A stretch of 64,000 bases of DNA from Bradyrhizobium sp. AZCC 1693 (GTDB lineage: Bacteria > Pseudomonadota > Alphaproteobacteria > Rhizobiales > Xanthobacteraceae): contig NZ_JAZHSD010000001.1 of assembly GCF_036924745.1 (NCBI RefSeq), forward strand, positions 7,377,001 through 7,441,000, read 5' to 3'. The notes under the pieces are model-generated. The model ran no database searches. It worked only from the letters and a program-made list of their open reading frames with translations, and was not told where the DNA came from. Shown here one piece after another: positions 16,275-25,100 of this stretch (its first letter is position 1; each line of letters starts with the position of its first letter). Made by a program: the position numbers and the translations under genes.

Positions 16275-17474
16275 ATGCAGAGCGAATCACAAATCCCCAC
16301 AGCTTCTCAAGATGCATCCAGGCATTTCGCGACGCGGGTGGCGCTGTTTTACGGCACGCTGTTCGGCATGACCGGCACCCACCTGCCGTTTTTCACGGTC
16401 TGGTTGAAGGCGGTCGGGATTGATGCATTTTGGATAGGGCTGATTACGGCCGTTCCCCCGGTGACGCGGTTTACGGTGCTACCGCTGGTGACGGGCCTTG
16501 CGGAACGGCGCCAGGCCTTGCGCGGGGCCATCATCGTGACCGCCCTTGCCACCGCCTTGGGCTTTTTCATTCTGGGAACCCAGCATCTGCCGGTGCTGGT
16601 GTTCCTGATCTACGCCCTGACCTGCTGCCTGTGGACGCCCATGGTGCCGCTGACGGATGCCTATGCGCTACGGGGGGTGAAGCGCTATGGCCTCAATTAC
16701 GGACCGTTGCGGCTGTGGGGCTCGGCCGCCTTCGTCCTCGGGGCGCTGGTCTGCGGGGTGCTGTTCGACCTCATCGCCGCCCGACATCTGATCTGGATCA
16801 TCGCCGGCTCGGCCGCGATCGGGGCGCTGGCCAGCCTCGCGCTGCAGCCGCTGGACGACAGCAGGACGGCCCGCCCGGGCACCGGTGGCGCGGGCGCGTT
16901 GCTGCGCGACGGCGGCTTCATCGCTGTTATCGTGGCGTCGGCGCTGATCCAGGGCAGCCATGCCGCCTATTACATTTTCGCGTCGATTGCCTGGCAACAA
17001 GCGGGGTTCGACGGGCTGACGATTGCAGTTCTGTGGGTCCTGGGCGTGATTGCCGAGATCGTGCTGTTCGCGCTGTCGCCGCGATTCACCCTGCAGCCGT
17101 CGACGCTGGTGGTGATCGCGGCGGTCAGCGCCGCCGCGCGCTGGGCGATAACGGCACAGGACCCGCCGCTGGCTGTTCTCGCGATCGTGCAACTCGCGCA
17201 TGCGCTGAGCTTCGGGCTGACGCAGGTCGGTGTCATGGGACTGATGCTGCACCACGTGCCCGGCCACGTGATGGCGCGCGCGCAGGGTTATCTGACCGCC
17301 TGCGGCGGCATCGTCGCCGGCCTCGCGTCGATCGCGTCAGGCACGATCTACGAGACCTGGGGGCAGGGCATCTATTACGTGATGGTTGTGATGGCCGCCT
17401 TGGGCGGGCTGGTCGTCTGGCTGGCGCGGGACCGGCTCTCGCGTCAGCCCCACAAGGCGGCTTCCGGCGGATAG
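16275..17474 (+). CDS. MFS transporter (MFS_1-like, HcaT/PPP-family type)
   Basis: A 399-residue carrier with about 12 hydrophobic segments. The start 'FATRVALFYGTLFGMTGTHLPFFTVWL', the 'LWTPMVPLTDAYALRG' block and 'YGPLRLWGSAAFVLG' are typical of the 3-phenylpropionate/nucleoside-type subgroup. The substrate is unknown. ATG 16275 starts the family N-terminus; a longer frame from 16197 overlaps the divergent gene. The last 31 bases overlap the convergent epimerase gene, so the two stop regions are shared. Confidence 0.82.
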   Translation: MQSESQIPTASQDASRHFATRVALFYGTLFGMTGTHLPFFTVWLKAVGIDAFWIGLITAVPPVTRFTVLPLVTGLAERRQALRGAIIVTALATALGFFILGTQHLPVLVFLIYALTCCLWTPMVPLTDAYALRGVKRYGLNYGPLRLWGSAAFVLGALVCGVLFDLIAARHLIWIIAGSAAIGALASLALQPLDDSRTARPGTGGAGALLRDGGFIAVIVASALIQGSHAAYYIFASIAWQQAGFDGLTIAVLWVLGVIAEIVLFALSPRFTLQPSTLVVIAAVSAAARWAITAQDPPLAVLAIVQLAHALSFGLTQVGVMGLMLHHVPGHVMARAQGYLTACGGIVAGLASIASGTIYETWGQGIYYVMVVMAALGGLVVWLARDRLSRQPHKAASGG

Positions 17475-18439
17475 ACCAGGCTGCCGTCGTAGCGCAGCCC
17501 GCCATCGCGGTCGTGCGCCAGCAGCAGCGGACCGTCGAGATCCACGAATCGGGCCTGTTGCGCCAGCAGCATGGCCGGCGCCATCGCCAGCGAGGTCGCG
17601 ACCATGCAGCCGATCATGATTTCAAAGCCGAGCGCCTGCGCGGCATCGGCCATGGCGAGCGCCTCCGTCAGCCCGCCGGTCTTGTCGAGCTTGATGTTGA
17701 CGGCGTCGTAGCGCGCGCGAAGGCCGTCGAGCGAGGCGCGGTCATGCACGCTTTCGTCGGCGCAGACCGCGATCGGGCGCTTGATGCGCGCCAGCGCCTC
17801 GTCTCGCCCGGCCGGCAGCGGCTGCTCGACCAGCGTGACGCCGGCATTGGCGCAGGCGGCCAGATTGTATTCGAGATCGTCCGGCGTCCAGGCTTCGTTG
17901 GCATCCACGATCAGTTCGGATTCCGGGGCTGCCTTGCGGACTGCTGATATCCGCGCGTCATCACCGTCGCTGCCGAGCTTGATCTTCAAGAGCGGCCGGT
18001 GCGCGGCCTTGGCGGTAGCTGCGGCCATGGCTTCCGGCGTGCCGAGCGAGATCGTAAAGGCGGTGGTGCAGGAGCGCGGCGCCGGCCGGCCGAGCAGGGT
18101 CCAGACCCGCTGGCCGCTGCTTTTGGCCTCGAGGTCCAACAGCGCGCAATCGAGCGCGTTCCGGGCGGCGCCCGCGGGCATCGCCGCCTGCAGGGCCGTT
18201 CGGTCCAGTCCCCTCGCAAGCGGTTCCTGCATCGCGTTAAGTGCTTCCAGCGTCGCTTCAGGTGTTTCGCCATAACGGGGGTAGGGTACACATTCGCCGC
18301 GGCCGCTCTCGCCGTCATGGCTGACGGTGGCGACGACAGTGACGGCCTCGGTCTTGGCGCCCCGGCTGATAGTGAAGGCGCCTGCGATCGGCCAGCGTTC
18401 GATGCTGGCGGCAAGCTTTCGGGAAAGGCGGGAAGTCAT
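17444..18439 (-). CDS. Dipeptide epimerase (enolase superfamily, L-Ala-D/L-Glu epimerase type)
   Basis: A 331-residue enolase-superfamily enzyme. The catalytic KxK motif is in LLKIKLG. Metal ligands are Asp in 'VDANEAW', Glu in 'EQPLP' and Asp in 'CADES'. The second catalytic Lys is in 'NIKLDKTGG'. The 'GRGECVPYPRYGET' N-terminal capping segment and the overall length match YcjG/YkfB-like epimerases that recycle murein dipeptides. Specificity is by resemblance only. ATG 18439 opens 'TSRLSRKLAASIERWPIAGAF'; the longer frame to 18526 runs into a repeat element. It overlaps the convergent MFS gene by 31 bases. Confidence 0.87.
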   Translation of the reverse strand: MTSRLSRKLAASIERWPIAGAFTISRGAKTEAVTVVATVSHDGESGRGECVPYPRYGETPEATLEALNAMQEPLARGLDRTALQAAMPAGAARNALDCALLDLEAKSSGQRVWTLLGRPAPRSCTTAFTISLGTPEAMAAATAKAAHRPLLKIKLGSDGDDARISAVRKAAPESELIVDANEAWTPDDLEYNLAACANAGVTLVEQPLPAGRDEALARIKRPIAVCADESVHDRASLDGLRARYDAVNIKLDKTGGLTEALAMADAAQALGFEIMIGCMVATSLAMAPAMLLAQQARFVDLDGPLLLAHDRDGGLRYDGSLVYPPEAALWG

Positions 18440-18501
18440 TTTAAAATCTGGCAATTTTCTGAACCGTAAGCTTGCTCGCTGCAACCAACTATGGCTGGTT
18501 A

Positions 18502-18593
18502 GAGCATGATCCGGAAAAGTGGGCACCGGTTTTCCGACCAGATCATGCTCGATTAAAAGGGATTAGATCATGATTCATCGGATCATGATCTAG
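18502..18593. repeat. Palindromic GAGCATGATC repeat element, copy 1, plus a second GATCATGA palindrome
   Basis: GAGCATGATC at 18502-18511 pairs with GATCATGCTC at 18541-18550, enclosing the core AAAGTGGGCACCGGTTTTCC. A second palindrome, GATCATGA...TCATGATC, lies at 18566-18590. The core is a dispersed repeat I know from Rhizobiales. Another copy lies at 20581-20626, so the pair brackets the mlaE-mlaF genes. It separates the epimerase promoter from the Mla operon. Confidence 0.75.
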
Positions 18594-18662
18594 AACAGAT
18601 TCTACAAGGCAAGCGGCGTGCGGAACCTGACGTTTTTCAGGGGCGCATATCGGCCTTAAGGG

Positions 18663-19806
18663 GTGGGTATCGTGAGCGGCGACCCGACATTGGAGCGGAT
18701 AGCCAGGGGCAACGCGCTGGCGCTGTGCGCGACTGGCGCGTGGACGGCCCGCTTTGCGCCGGTACTGGAACGAATGGTCGCCGACGCCGAGAAGCTCGGC
18801 GGCACCCGGCCCAACATTTTCATCGACGTCTCGCAGGTGTCAAAGCTCGACACGTTCGGCGCCTGGCTGATCGAGCGACTACGGCGAAGCCTGACCCAGG
18901 GCGGCATCGAGGCCCAGATCGCCGGGCTCTCGGCCAATTATTCGAGCCTGGTCGACGAGGTGCGCCGTGTGAAGGCCGAGCCGGTCGTCGAAACCGACGG
19001 GGTGACGATTACGGGCATGCTGGAGCAGATCGGCCGCAGCGTGGCCGGTGTCGGCGGCACCTTGATCGGGCTGATCGACATGCTGGGCGCGGTGCTCGCC
19101 GCGGCCGGCCACGTCCTGATTCGCCCGCGCGGCTTCCGCCTGACCTCGACCATCCATCATCTGGAGCAGGTGTGCTGGCGCGCGGTGCCGATTGTGGTGC
19201 TGATCACGTTTTTGATCGGCTGCATCATTTCGCAGCAGGGCATCTTCCATTTCCGCAAGTTCGGCGCCGACATTTTTGTGGTCGATATGCTGGGGCGTGC
19301 TGGTGCTGCGCGAGATCGGCGTGCTGCTGGTGGCGATCATGGTGGCGGGCCGCTCGGGCTCGGCCTACACCGCCGAACTCGGCTCGATGAAGATGCGCGA
19401 GGAGATCGATGCGCTGCGCACCATGGGTTTTGACCCGATCGAAGTCCTGATCCTGCCGCGGATGCTCGCGCTGGTGCTGGCGCTGCCGATCCTGGCGTTT
19501 CTGGGCGCGATGGCGGCGCTTTACGGCGGCGGGCTGGTGGCGTGGCTCTACGGCGGCGTCGATCCCGAAGCCTTCCTGCTGCGGCTGCGCGACGCCATCT
19601 CGATCGACCACTTCATCGTCGGTATCATCAAGGCGCCCGTGATGGCGGCGGTGATCGGCATCGTCGCCTGCGTCGAGGGACTGGCCGTGCAGGGCAGCGC
19701 CGAGTCGCTCGGCCAGCACACGACGTCCTCGGTGGTGAAGGGAATCTTCTTCGTCATCGTGATGGACGGCGTGTTCGCCATCTTCTTCGCATCGATCGGA
19801 ATGTAA
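18663..19806 (+). pseudogene. mlaE: STAS-MlaE phospholipid-transport permease, interrupted by a +1 frameshift
   Basis: The first frame (start GTG 18663, or GTG 18672 with AAGGGG upstream) encodes a STAS/MlaB-like domain (about residues 12-105). It then enters the MlaE permease and reaches 'FGADIFVVDMLG'. The frame then shifts at the GGGG run 19292-19295. The neighbouring frame continues exactly with 'VLVLREIGVLLVAIMVAG' and runs through the EIDAL-containing cytoplasmic loop and the last helices to the stop at 19806. Removing one G restores a normal permease of about 380 residues. In the Mla system this permease sits in the inner membrane with MlaF and MlaD. Either the gene is inactive or the base is an assembly error; the intact mlaF and mlaD favour the error or a very recent mutation. 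Confidence 0.85.
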
Positions 19807-19808
19807 TC

Positions 19809-20579
19809 ATGGCGGGCGAAATTTCCGACGCCATCATCCGGGTTCGCGACATCACCGTGCAGTTCGGCAAGACGCGGGTGCTCGATGGACTCAACCTCGA
19901 CGTCAAGCGCGGCGAGATTTTGGGATTTGTCGGTCCGTCGGGCGCCGGAAAATCGGTGCTGACGCGGACCATCATCGGCCTGGTGCCGAAGGTCGCCGGA
20001 CGTATCGAGGTGTTCGGCGTCGATCTCGATGCCGCGAGTGCCACCGAGCGCCGCGGCGTCGAGCGCCGCTGGGGCATCCTGTTTCAGCAGGGTGCGCTGT
20101 TCTCCTCGCTCACGGTGCGCCAGAACATCCAGTTTCCGGTACGCGAATATCTCAAGGTCTCGCAGCGGCTGCTCGACGAGATCATGGTGGCCAAGCTCGG
20201 CATGGTGGGCCTGCGCCCCGAGGTCGCCGACCGCTATCCGTCCGAGTTGTCGGGCGGCATGATCAAGCGCGTGGCGCTGGCGCGCGCGCTCGCGCTCGAT
20301 CCCGAACTGGTGTTCCTGGATGAGCCCACCTCCGGCCTCGATCCGATCGGCGCCGGGGACTTCGACGAGCTGGTACGCACCCTGCAGCGTACTTTGGGCC
20401 TGACGGTTTTCATGGTAACCCATGATCTCGATAGCCTTTATACGGCCTGCGACCGCATCGCGGTTTTAGGGAACGGTAAGATCATAGCAGCAGGATCGAT
20501 TGCCGACATGCAGGCCTCGCAGCATCCCTGGCTGAGGCAATATTTTCACGGCAAGCGTGCCCGCGCGGTCATGGGCTAG
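19809..20579 (+). CDS. mlaF: Mla lipid-transport ABC ATPase
   Basis: A 256-residue ABC ATPase with Walker A 'GPSGAGKS', Q-loop 'LFQQGALFSSLTV', signature 'LSGGMIKRVALARAL', Walker B 'ELVFLDEP' and switch His in 'VTHDLDS'. 'EPTSGLDPIGAGDFDEL' is characteristic of MlaF/Ttg2A, which powers phospholipid trafficking between the inner and outer membrane. It starts two bases after the mlaE stop, so expression is coupled. The longer upstream frame is a shadow of mlaE. Confidence 0.93.
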   Translation: MAGEISDAIIRVRDITVQFGKTRVLDGLNLDVKRGEILGFVGPSGAGKSVLTRTIIGLVPKVAGRIEVFGVDLDAASATERRGVERRWGILFQQGALFSSLTVRQNIQFPVREYLKVSQRLLDEIMVAKLGMVGLRPEVADRYPSELSGGMIKRVALARALALDPELVFLDEPTSGLDPIGAGDFDELVRTLQRTLGLTVFMVTHDLDSLYTACDRIAVLGNGKIIAAGSIADMQASQHPWLRQYFHGKRARAVMG

Positions 20580-20580
20580 A

Positions 20581-20626
20581 GAGCATGATCACGGAGTGCG
20601 CACCGGTTTTTGATGAGATCATGCTC
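20581..20626. repeat. Palindromic GAGCATGATC repeat element, copy 2, inside the mla operon
   Basis: GAGCATGATC at 20581-20590 pairs with GATCATGCTC at 20617-20626 and shares the core GCGCACCGGTTTTTG with the copy at 18502. It sits between mlaF and mlaD, adding about 115 bases to an otherwise tight operon. It may attenuate or process the transcript. Confidence 0.75.
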
Positions 20627-20695
20627 AAACAAGCGATAAACGACGGGTCTGATCGGCGAAGCTGAACAGACCCAGATTCCGGAGTACCTTGAGTT

Positions 20696-21598
20696 ATGGA
20701 AACGCGGGCGAATTACGTCCTGATCGGGGCCTTCACGCTGGCGGTGATCGCCGCCGCATTCGGCTTCGTGCTGTGGTTTCAGAGCCTGCACACCACCAAG
20801 CAGCGCAGCCCGATCCGCATCGTGTTCGAAGGTCCGGCGTCCGGCCTGCGCAATGGCGGCAGTGTCAACTTCAATGGTATCAGGATAGGGGAGGTTGTCT
20901 CGGTCAAACTCGACAACCCGCGGCGCGTGGTCGCACTGGCGATGGTCGAGAACAACGCCCCGATCCGCAAGGACACGCTCGTCGGCCTCGAATTCCAGGG
21001 GCTGACCGGCGTTGCGGCGATCTCGCTGAAGGGCGGCGAGGAAAATGCGGCTGCCGTGCCGCTCGACGAGGACGGCGTTCCGATGCTGACCGCCGACCCG
21101 AGCGCGCTGCAGGACGTGACGGAGTCCATCCGCGCCACGCTGCAGAACGTCAACCGGATCGTCGCCGACAACCAGGAATCCGTGAAGAACTCGCTGCGGA
21201 ATCTCGAAACCTTCACGGCCGCGCTCGCGCGCAATTCCGAGAAGATCGACAACGTCATGCTCAGGGTCGACGGCGTGATGGGCAAGGCCGACAGCCTCAT
21301 GCTCGGGCTGAACACGGTCGCGGGCGGCGCCGCCGGCGGCGAACTGAATCTAATGGTGAAGTCGATCCGCGACCTCGCCGAGGACTTCGACAAGCGATCC
21401 GGCGCGCTGATAGCCGATGGCCGCCGCACGCTCTCCGACATCAGCCGCGCGGTGAACAATTTCGACCGCAACCCGACCCGCGTGATCTTCGGCGGCGGCA
21501 ACAACGCCGCGCCGGCGGAGGCTGCGGCTGCCCCGGCGAGGCCGGCACCGACGACCGCAGCAGCTCCGAAGCCGCCGAACGGGCAGAAGCGGCAGTAG
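20696..21598 (+). CDS. mlaD: MlaD-family (MCE domain) lipid-binding protein
   Basis: The 300-residue product has an N-terminal membrane anchor (about residues 7-28). An MCE domain follows, with 'PIRIVFEGPASGLRNGGSV', 'FNGIRIGEV' and 'GLEFQGLTGVAAISL'. A long periplasmic helical region carries 'NSLRNLETFTAALARNSEKID', and the tail is Ala/Pro-rich. MCE proteins form rings that pass phospholipids between the membranes. It is longer than E. coli MlaD (183), as is usual in alphaproteobacteria. It completes the mlaE-mlaF-mlaD set; no MlaC or MlaA is present in this window. Confidence 0.92.
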   Translation: METRANYVLIGAFTLAVIAAAFGFVLWFQSLHTTKQRSPIRIVFEGPASGLRNGGSVNFNGIRIGEVVSVKLDNPRRVVALAMVENNAPIRKDTLVGLEFQGLTGVAAISLKGGEENAAAVPLDEDGVPMLTADPSALQDVTESIRATLQNVNRIVADNQESVKNSLRNLETFTAALARNSEKIDNVMLRVDGVMGKADSLMLGLNTVAGGAAGGELNLMVKSIRDLAEDFDKRSGALIADGRRTLSDISRAVNNFDRNPTRVIFGGGNNAAPAEAAAAPARPAPTTAAAPKPPNGQKRQ

Positions 21599-21619
21599 GG
21601 TCGCGAATGGCGAGAGAGC

Positions 21620-21740
21620 CGTCATTGCGAGCCAACGGGTCGCGCGAATGCGCGCCCGATGACAGGCTCCGCGAAGCAATCCATCGCGGTTGCGTAGAAA
21701 AGAGTGGATTGCTTCTTCGCTTGGCTCCTCGCAATGACGA
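21620..21740. repeat. Intergenic repeat with CGTCATTGCGAG / CTCGCAATGACG ends
   Basis: The stretch opens CGTCATTGCGAGCCAA and closes TTGGCTCCTCGCAATGACGA, with GAAGCAATCCA and TGGATTGCTTC internally. It is thus a long imperfect palindrome. It belongs to a dispersed family common in Bradyrhizobium-type genomes. It lies behind mlaD and may end its transcript. Confidence 0.75.
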
Positions 21741-21777
21741 CATCGGCAAGGGCTGTTCGACCTCACCTTGCAGCATC

Positions 21778-22071
21778 CTATTTGAAGCGAATTTTTTTCA
21801 TCTGTGCGTTCGAGAAATAGTCAACCTTCATTTCAGGCAGCGGTGATTGCGCCTGGCGCGCGATTTCGATGCCTTCCTGATCTAATCTTTGATTTTCGGC
21901 TTCATCGTTGAACTGACGGTAGTGGGCAGTTTCGTAGTCGATGACCCACTTTTCGATTCTTCCGACGAGTTCAGGAGAAAGTCCGACTTCATTGGGATCG
22001 AGATGTTTCCCAATGAGGGAATCCCGGATTCCTGTTCCCGAGAGCATTCCATCGACTGTCAGATAGCGCAT
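21778..22071 (-). CDS. Small protein of unknown function (97 aa)
   Basis: I do not recognise this protein with confidence. It reads 'RYLTVDGMLSGTGIRD', then 'LSPELVGRIEKWVIDYETAHYRQF', then 'LDQEGIEIARQAQSPLP' and ends 'VDYFSNAQMKKIRFK'. The pattern of a strand, a 'SGTGIRD' turn, central helices and a final 'Y.S.A.M..I' strand recalls small orphan or immunity-like proteins, but that is a guess. Base composition is clearly lower in GC than both neighbours, suggesting transfer. It sits alone between repeats and the end of the giant coiled-coil gene. The RBS is poor. Confidence 0.6.
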   Translation of the reverse strand: MRYLTVDGMLSGTGIRDSLIGKHLDPNEVGLSPELVGRIEKWVIDYETAHYRQFNDEAENQRLDQEGIEIARQAQSPLPEMKVDYFSNAQMKKIRFK

Positions 22072-22145
22072 TCAAGCCACAGGGATTCAAGCCAGAAACG
22101 GGGCCGCGAGGCCTCCGTTTTCTATTCGGCACTCGCTATTCGCGC

Positions 22146-25100
22146 TTAACCCAGCCGCCCGGCCGCGTGCGCGAGCAACGTGTAGACCAGCCCGGTCTCC
22201 GAGGTGAGGTGGCCGCGCAGCGCCTGCGGCCCGCGATCCTCGCGCGCGACCTCGTCGAGCAGCCGTTCGAACTCGGCGATATAGCGGTCGACCGTCTGCT
22301 TGAAGCCGCGGTCAGCGCGATATTTGCGGGCGACTTCGTCGAACGCCTTTTGGCCGGCCGGCGTGTAGAGCCGCTTGCTGAACGCCTTGCTCTCGCCGCG
22401 CTGGTAGCGGTCCCACATTTCGGAGGCGAGGTTGCGGTCCATCAGCCGGCCGATGTCGAGCGACAGCGACTCCAGCGGATTGGCGGCGGTCTGCGGCGGG
22501 CGGCCACGGGGAGCCTGTCCCGCACCTGCGTCGGTGCGGTGGAGCAGGTCAGACAGCCATCCGTCGCCGCGTCCAGCGTCCTGGCCTGCCGGCGAGACCG
22601 GCGGGGCTTCGGCGCGGCGAGGGGCGGGCACGCCGAGGTCCGGCGGCGGCAGCGTCGATGCGCTGCCGGCGTCGCGCATGCGCACCTCGTTGCGGCCGCC
22701 GGCGGCGGCTGTCATCACGGGCTCTTCCTGGCGCTGCACGCTGGCGCGACCGGAGGTCACGACGTCGAGGCCGCGGCCATGATGGGCGACGATCCGGTTG
22801 AGTTCGGCGAGCGCCTCGATCTGGTCGACGATTACCTTGCGCATCTGCGCGGTGTTGTCGGCGGCCTCCTGCGGCATCTCGAGCACGCCGCGGCGCAACT
22901 CGTTGCGGGTTGCCTCGAGCTCGTTATGCATCTCGGCCGCCATCTGCTTCATGGACTGCACCATCGCACCGAACTTCTCGGTCGACTCCTTGAACATCGC
23001 ATCCGTCTCATGGTTGCTCTGCTGGTACAGATCGTTCATCGCATTGAGGGTCTGCTGCCGCTCGTTTTCGGCCGCAGCGCGCACCGCTTCGAACTGGCGG
23101 CTGATCGCGGCAGAGCCTGCGCCCGCGGTTTCCGCCACCACGCGCGCGATATCGCGGGCGCGCTCTTCGGCCGCGGCGAGCGATTCGTCGAGCAGGCCGG
23201 TGAAGCGCGACAGTCGCTGGTCGAGGTCGGTGGTGCGCAGGTCGATGGTGGTCACCAGCGATTCAAGCTGCGACTTGCGGTCGGCGACCGAGGTCGAGGT
23301 GGAACGGTTGGCCTGTTCGACCACGCCGGCGGCCTCGACCAGCTCCTTGCCGTGCTTCTCGAACTCGCTCGACAGTGCGCCGAGATCCTCCAGCGCCTTC
23401 GAGGTCTTGCCGTTGAAGACGGTGAGCTGGTCTTCCAGGGTCTGCGTGGCGATCCCGTTGCGGGCGGTGACGTCGTTCATGGCGGAGACGAAGTCGGCCA
23501 CGCGGGTCACCAGCGCGCGCTCCAGCGAGTTGAGATTGTCGTGGGCGCCGGTCAGCACTTCCTGCAGCAGGATGTTGCCTTCGCGCAGCCGTTCGAACAG
23601 CGCCACCGTGTCGGTGCGCAGGATCTTGCTGGTCTCCTGCATTTCGGTGACGGCGGCGATCGACACCTGACGCGACTGGTCGATGGCCGAGCGCGACGAC
23701 TGCTCGAGATCCTTCAGCGACTTTGCCACCGCGCCGGTGGCCATGTCGCCCGCGGACGTGATCGTGCGCGCGACCTCCGAGCCGTGGGTCGACATCGATT
23801 GCGAGAAGGCCTGGCCGCGGGTCTCGATCGATTTCAAGGCGTCGGCGGTGACGCGGTCGATGTCGGTCGTCAGTTGCGTGGTCCTGGTGCTGAGCGCCTC
23901 GACCAGCGAACCGCGGCGGCTGTCGACGATCTGCGCCAGACGGTCGGTCTGCTGCTGAACGTAGGTGACGATTTCGTCGGTCTTGCCGGTCATCGTCGAG
24001 CCGAAATTGCTGCTCGCGGCGAGCACCGAGCGCTCGATATCGGCCGAGGTCGATTTGACCTTGGTAGTGACCTCGTTGGTGGCGGCGATCAGGGCGCTCT
24101 GCGCGTTCTGCGCTGATGTCTGGATGGTGTCGGTCGTGCTGGCGGTGACGACGCCGAGCGAACGCTCCATGTCGGCGGCGATCGCCTTGATCTGGTTGGC
24201 GGCGTCGGCGGAGGTCGCGGAAAACGAGCTCTGGGCTTCGCGCGCGGTGCTCAGGATGGAGGAGGCGGTATTGGCGCCGACCGCGGTCAGCGTGCGTTCG
24301 ACATCGACCGCCAGCGACTTGACGTGGTTGGCGGCTTCGGTCGACGCCGTGATCAGCGTGTTCTGCGCTTCGCGCGCGCCCGTCGTGATCGACTCGGCAG
24401 TGGCATTGCCGGCCATCGAGAGCGAATGCTCCACGTCGGCAGCGAGCGACTTGACCTGGCTCGATGCGTCGGAGGACGCGCTCATGAGGGTGTTCTGGGC
24501 CTCGCGGGCGCCTGCTGTGATCGCCTCGGCGGTCGCCGTTCCGGCGATCGACAGCGAACGCTGAACGTCGGCGGCGAGCGACTTGACCTGGGTGGCGGCG
24601 TCGGTAGAGGCGGCGACCAGCGTGCTCTGCGCTTCGCGGGCGCCGGCGGTGACGGCCTCGGCGGTTGCAGTTCCTGCGAGCGACAGCGAACGCTCGACGT
24701 CGGCGGCAAGCGACTTGACGTGGTTTGCCGCGTCTGCGGATGCGGTCACCAGCGTGGTCTGCGCCTCGCGCGCGCCTGACAGAACCGACGCGGCCGTGGC
24801 GTCGCCGGCGGCCGAGAGGGTGCGCTCGACGTCGGCGGCGAGCGATTTGATCTGCGAGGCTGCCTCGGAGGAGGCCGCCACCAGCGTGGTCTGGGCATCC
24901 TGGGCGCTGGTGAGGATCGAGTTCGCCGCGCCTGTCCCGACGGCGGTGAGGCTGGCTTCGACCTCGGCCGAGGTCAGCTTGAGTTGTGCGCCGACATCGG
25001 AGGAAACCGTCAGCAGCGCCTGCTGCGCGGTGCGCGCGCCGGTCTGGATGGTCTCTGCGGTGTTGACGACGAGATTGGTCAGCGAACGCTCGGCGTCCTC

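Noticed and set aside
19276..19806. Second half of the mlaE permease as an independent small membrane gene
   Set aside because: It starts in the middle of the permease without an RBS, and joining it to the upstream frame gives a complete family member.
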